Assembly: GCA_016926135.1 (NCBI GenBank)
Contig: JAFGPH010000026.1
Location: 1 to 7,789, forward strand
Origin: Deltaproteobacteria bacterium
GTDB taxonomy: Bacteria > Desulfobacterota > DSM-4660 > Desulfatiglandales > HGW-15
Reading direction: 5' to 3'
Length of the DNA: 7,789 bases
A program made the translations under genes and the position numbers. Shown piece by piece: positions 6,364-7,789 of the stretch; the first letter of the stretch is position 1, and each line of letters opens with the position of its first letter. The notes under the pieces were generated by a model that did no database searches, had not been told where the DNA came from, and saw nothing but the letters and a program-made list of their open reading frames with translations.

Positions 6364-6843
6364 ATGAAAGAGATTGAAATCACCTTAAGGGTGAACGGAA
6401 CAGAATACCAGCTGAAAGTGGAGCCCTGGAGAACCCTTGTGGAGGTCTTGAGGGAAACGCTGGGCCTGGTCGGGACCAAAAAGGCCTGTAACGAGGGCGA
6501 ATGCGGCGCCTGTACGGTGATGGTTGACGGAAGGGCCGTCACCTCCTGTCTGATGCTCGCCGTCGATGCGCAGGGAAAAGAGGTGGTCACCATCGAAGGT
6601 CTCTCGGAGGGGGAGAGTCTGGACCCCATCCAGGAGTCTTTTCTGAAACACGGGGGGCTCCAGTGCGGGTTTTGCACTCCCGGCATGGTGATGTCCGCCA
6701 AGGCGCTTCTGGGGGAAAATCCGAGTCCTTCCCTGCAGGAAACCAGAGAAGCCATCTCGGGGAACCTCTGCCGTTGCACGGGGTACCAGCATATCATCGA
6801 TTCGATTATGGCCCTGTCGGAGAAGAAGCCGTCACGCCCCTAA
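6364..6843 (+). CDS. Molybdenum hydroxylase small ([2Fe-2S]) subunit
   Basis: A 159-residue subunit with two [2Fe-2S] clusters, of the CoxS/HcrC/XdhC type. The N-terminal plant-type ferredoxin domain has Cys42, Cys47, Cys50 and Cys62 (CNEGECGAC, then C). The C-terminal helical domain has Cys101 and Cys104 (CGFC) and Cys136 and Cys138 (CRC) for the cluster nearest the molybdenum. All eight ligands are present and the length is normal for the family. It follows the FAD subunit by 28 bp and completes a large-medium-small operon. The order differs from the medium-small-large order of cox operons. Confidence 0.95.
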   Translation: MKEIEITLRVNGTEYQLKVEPWRTLVEVLRETLGLVGTKKACNEGECGACTVMVDGRAVTSCLMLAVDAQGKEVVTIEGLSEGESLDPIQESFLKHGGLQCGFCTPGMVMSAKALLGENPSPSLQETREAISGNLCRCTGYQHIIDSIMALSEKKPSRP

Positions 6844-6915
6844 ATGCCTTTTCCCTGCCCGCATGCTCACAGCAGAGGGTTGACCCAATCCAAAGCTCGG
6901 AAGCGGAGTTAGGAA

Positions 6916-6927
6916 AGGGAATTCCCT
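6916..6927. repeat. 12-bp perfect palindrome upstream of the acyl-CoA synthetase gene
   Basis: AGGGAATTCCCT reads the same on both strands, in the 105-bp gap between the small subunit and the acyl-CoA synthetase start. It could be a small operator for a dimeric regulator or chance. A short GGGT-TG-ACCC hairpin (6877-6886) lies in the same gap. No convincing terminator or promoter is seen, so read-through from the operon is possible. Confidence 0.3.
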
Positions 6928-6948
6928 CTGCCCTTGAAAGAAAAGGGG

Positions 6949-7789
6949 ATGAGCCAGCAGAACCTGAACAAGATCTTGAACCCGGAATCCGTGGCGGTGA
7001 TCGGGGCCACGGATCGGCCCGGGACCGTGGGAAGTGTGGTGCTGGAAAACCTGAAGGCCGGGGGTTTCGGCGGCCCCCTCTATCCCATCAACCCCAGGCG
7101 TGACCGGATCCTGGACCTTCCGACGTTTCCATCCGTCGGTGCAGTGGGAAAGCCGATCGACCTTGCGGTGATCTGCACCCCCATTGCCTCGGTGCCGTCC
7201 GTGATGGAAGAGTGCGCAGCCGCCGGGGTCGGGGGCGCTATCATCTACTCTGCCGGGGGAAAGGAGATCGGTCCGGAGGGCGCGGCAATCGAGGAGCGGA
7301 TTCGGGCGGCAGCCCTCAAAGGCAGGATTCGACTCCTGGGGCCGAACTGCATGGGCCTGTCCGTGGGCGCCATCCACCTGAACGCCAGCTTCTTCCATGC
7401 CATGCCGCTTCGGGGGCGCGTTGCCTTCGCGGCCCAGAGCGGCGCCATGTGCTCCACGGTTCTGGATTACGGCCTGGGGGAAAAGATCGGATTCAGCCAC
7501 TTCGTTTCGGTCGGCTCCATGATCGATGTGGATTTTGCGGACCTGATCGATTATTTCGGGAACGACCCGGAGGTGAGCAGCATTCTCCTGTACATGGAAG
7601 GCATCCGGGATACCCGGAAGTTTCTGAGCGCTGCCAGGGCCGTCAGCCGGATCAAACCCATCCTCGTGCTCAAGAGCGGGCGGTCCCCGGCAGGGGCCGC
7701 GGCGGCCCAGTCGCACACCGGGGCTTTGGCCGGCGAAGATCTTGTCTACGACGCGGCGTTCCGGCGGGCGGGCATCATCCGTGTGAACA
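6949..7789 (+). CDS. ADP-forming acyl-CoA synthetase or Pat-like protein, N-terminal part
   Basis: The first 280 residues of an NDP-forming acyl-CoA synthetase; the gene runs off the window without a stop. The start is a CoA-binding Rossmann domain (SVAVIGATDRPGTVGSVV, about 14-31), followed by succinyl-CoA-ligase-like segments: LLGPNCMGL, AAQSGAM and SVGSMIDVDFADLIDYF. KSGRSPAG is followed by SHTGALAG with His256, matching the phosphorylated catalytic histidine of ADP-forming acetyl-CoA synthetases (His257 in the Pyrococcus enzyme, from memory). ILLYMEG and KPILVLKSGRSPA also resemble E. coli Pat (YfiQ), a lysine acetyltransferase that has lost this histidine; here it is kept, so real acyl-CoA/ATP chemistry is likely, though a C-terminal GNAT domain cannot be excluded. 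ATG 6949 has AAGGGG directly against it, which is poor spacing; in-frame TTG 6934 is the alternative, and the frame is closed by TAG at 6910. Confidence 0.87.
   Translation, partial: MSQQNLNKILNPESVAVIGATDRPGTVGSVVLENLKAGGFGGPLYPINPRRDRILDLPTFPSVGAVGKPIDLAVICTPIASVPSVMEECAAAGVGGAIIYSAGGKEIGPEGAAIEERIRAAALKGRIRLLGPNCMGLSVGAIHLNASFFHAMPLRGRVAFAAQSGAMCSTVLDYGLGEKIGFSHFVSVGSMIDVDFADLIDYFGNDPEVSSILLYMEGIRDTRKFLSAARAVSRIKPILVLKSGRSPAGAAAAQSHTGALAGEDLVYDAAFRRAGIIRVN

Noticed and set aside
3154..6843. Annotation as 4-hydroxybenzoyl-CoA reductase (hcrABC)
   Set aside because: The FAD subunit lacks the insertion with cysteine ligands for the additional [4Fe-4S] cluster that defines that enzyme, so no gene symbols were assigned.
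6832..7716. Long minus-strand open frame of 294 codons over the end of the window
   Set aside because: It lies antisense to the acyl-CoA synthetase gene, whose plus-strand translation shows clear family motifs. The minus-strand product is low-complexity, rich in Gly, His, Arg and Pro, and resembles nothing known to me.

Overview
The window is a stretch of a GC-rich genome carrying anaerobic catabolism genes, all on the plus strand. The gene set suggests a strict anaerobe: a Pelobacter-type transhydroxylase iron-sulfur subunit, a molybdenum hydroxylase, a BKACE-type enzyme and an ADP-forming acyl-CoA synthetase. A compact inverted repeat of the GTCAT..ATCCAG..CTGGAT..ATGAC type also fits. My best guess is a deltaproteobacterial (Desulfobacterota) sulfate reducer or syntroph; this is inference, since no rRNA or marker gene is present.

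Layout. Bases 2-787 are the 3' part of a gene for an iron-sulfur electron-transfer subunit that closely resembles the small subunit of pyrogallol:phloroglucinol transhydroxylase; its start and its catalytic partner lie outside the window. Bases 788-1288 have no gene. They hold a strong hairpin just after the stop, a 130-bp MITE-like element with perfect 18-bp terminal inverted repeats ending in TA, a plausible sigma70-type promoter (1119-1147) and a leader of about 135 nt. From 1289 onward come a metal-dependent cyclase-family hydrolase (1289-2056), a BKACE/DUF849 beta-keto acid cleavage enzyme (2250-3137), the three subunits of a xanthine-oxidase-family molybdenum enzyme in the order large, medium, small (3154-5439, 5439-6335, 6364-6843), and the first 280 residues of an ADP-forming acyl-CoA synthetase or Pat-like protein (6949 to the window edge). 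The last gene is easily missed because it has no stop inside the window and a long spurious minus-strand frame covers it.

How the genes may work together. The spacing from the BKACE gene to the molybdenum-enzyme small subunit is tight (16 bp, a 1-nt overlap, 28 bp), so these form one transcription unit. The cyclase gene is 193 bp upstream and may share it. The chemistry fits an anaerobic route for a hydroxylated ring compound: ring hydroxyl rearrangement (transhydroxylase), hydroxylation or oxidation by the molybdenum enzyme, hydrolytic ring opening of a cyclic diketone-type intermediate (cyclase), cleavage of the resulting beta-keto acid with acetyl-CoA (BKACE), and CoA-ester handling with ATP gain or cost (acyl-CoA synthetase). 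Phloroglucinol/triacetate chemistry is the simplest match, but the substrate is a hypothesis; no phloroglucinol reductase is visible.
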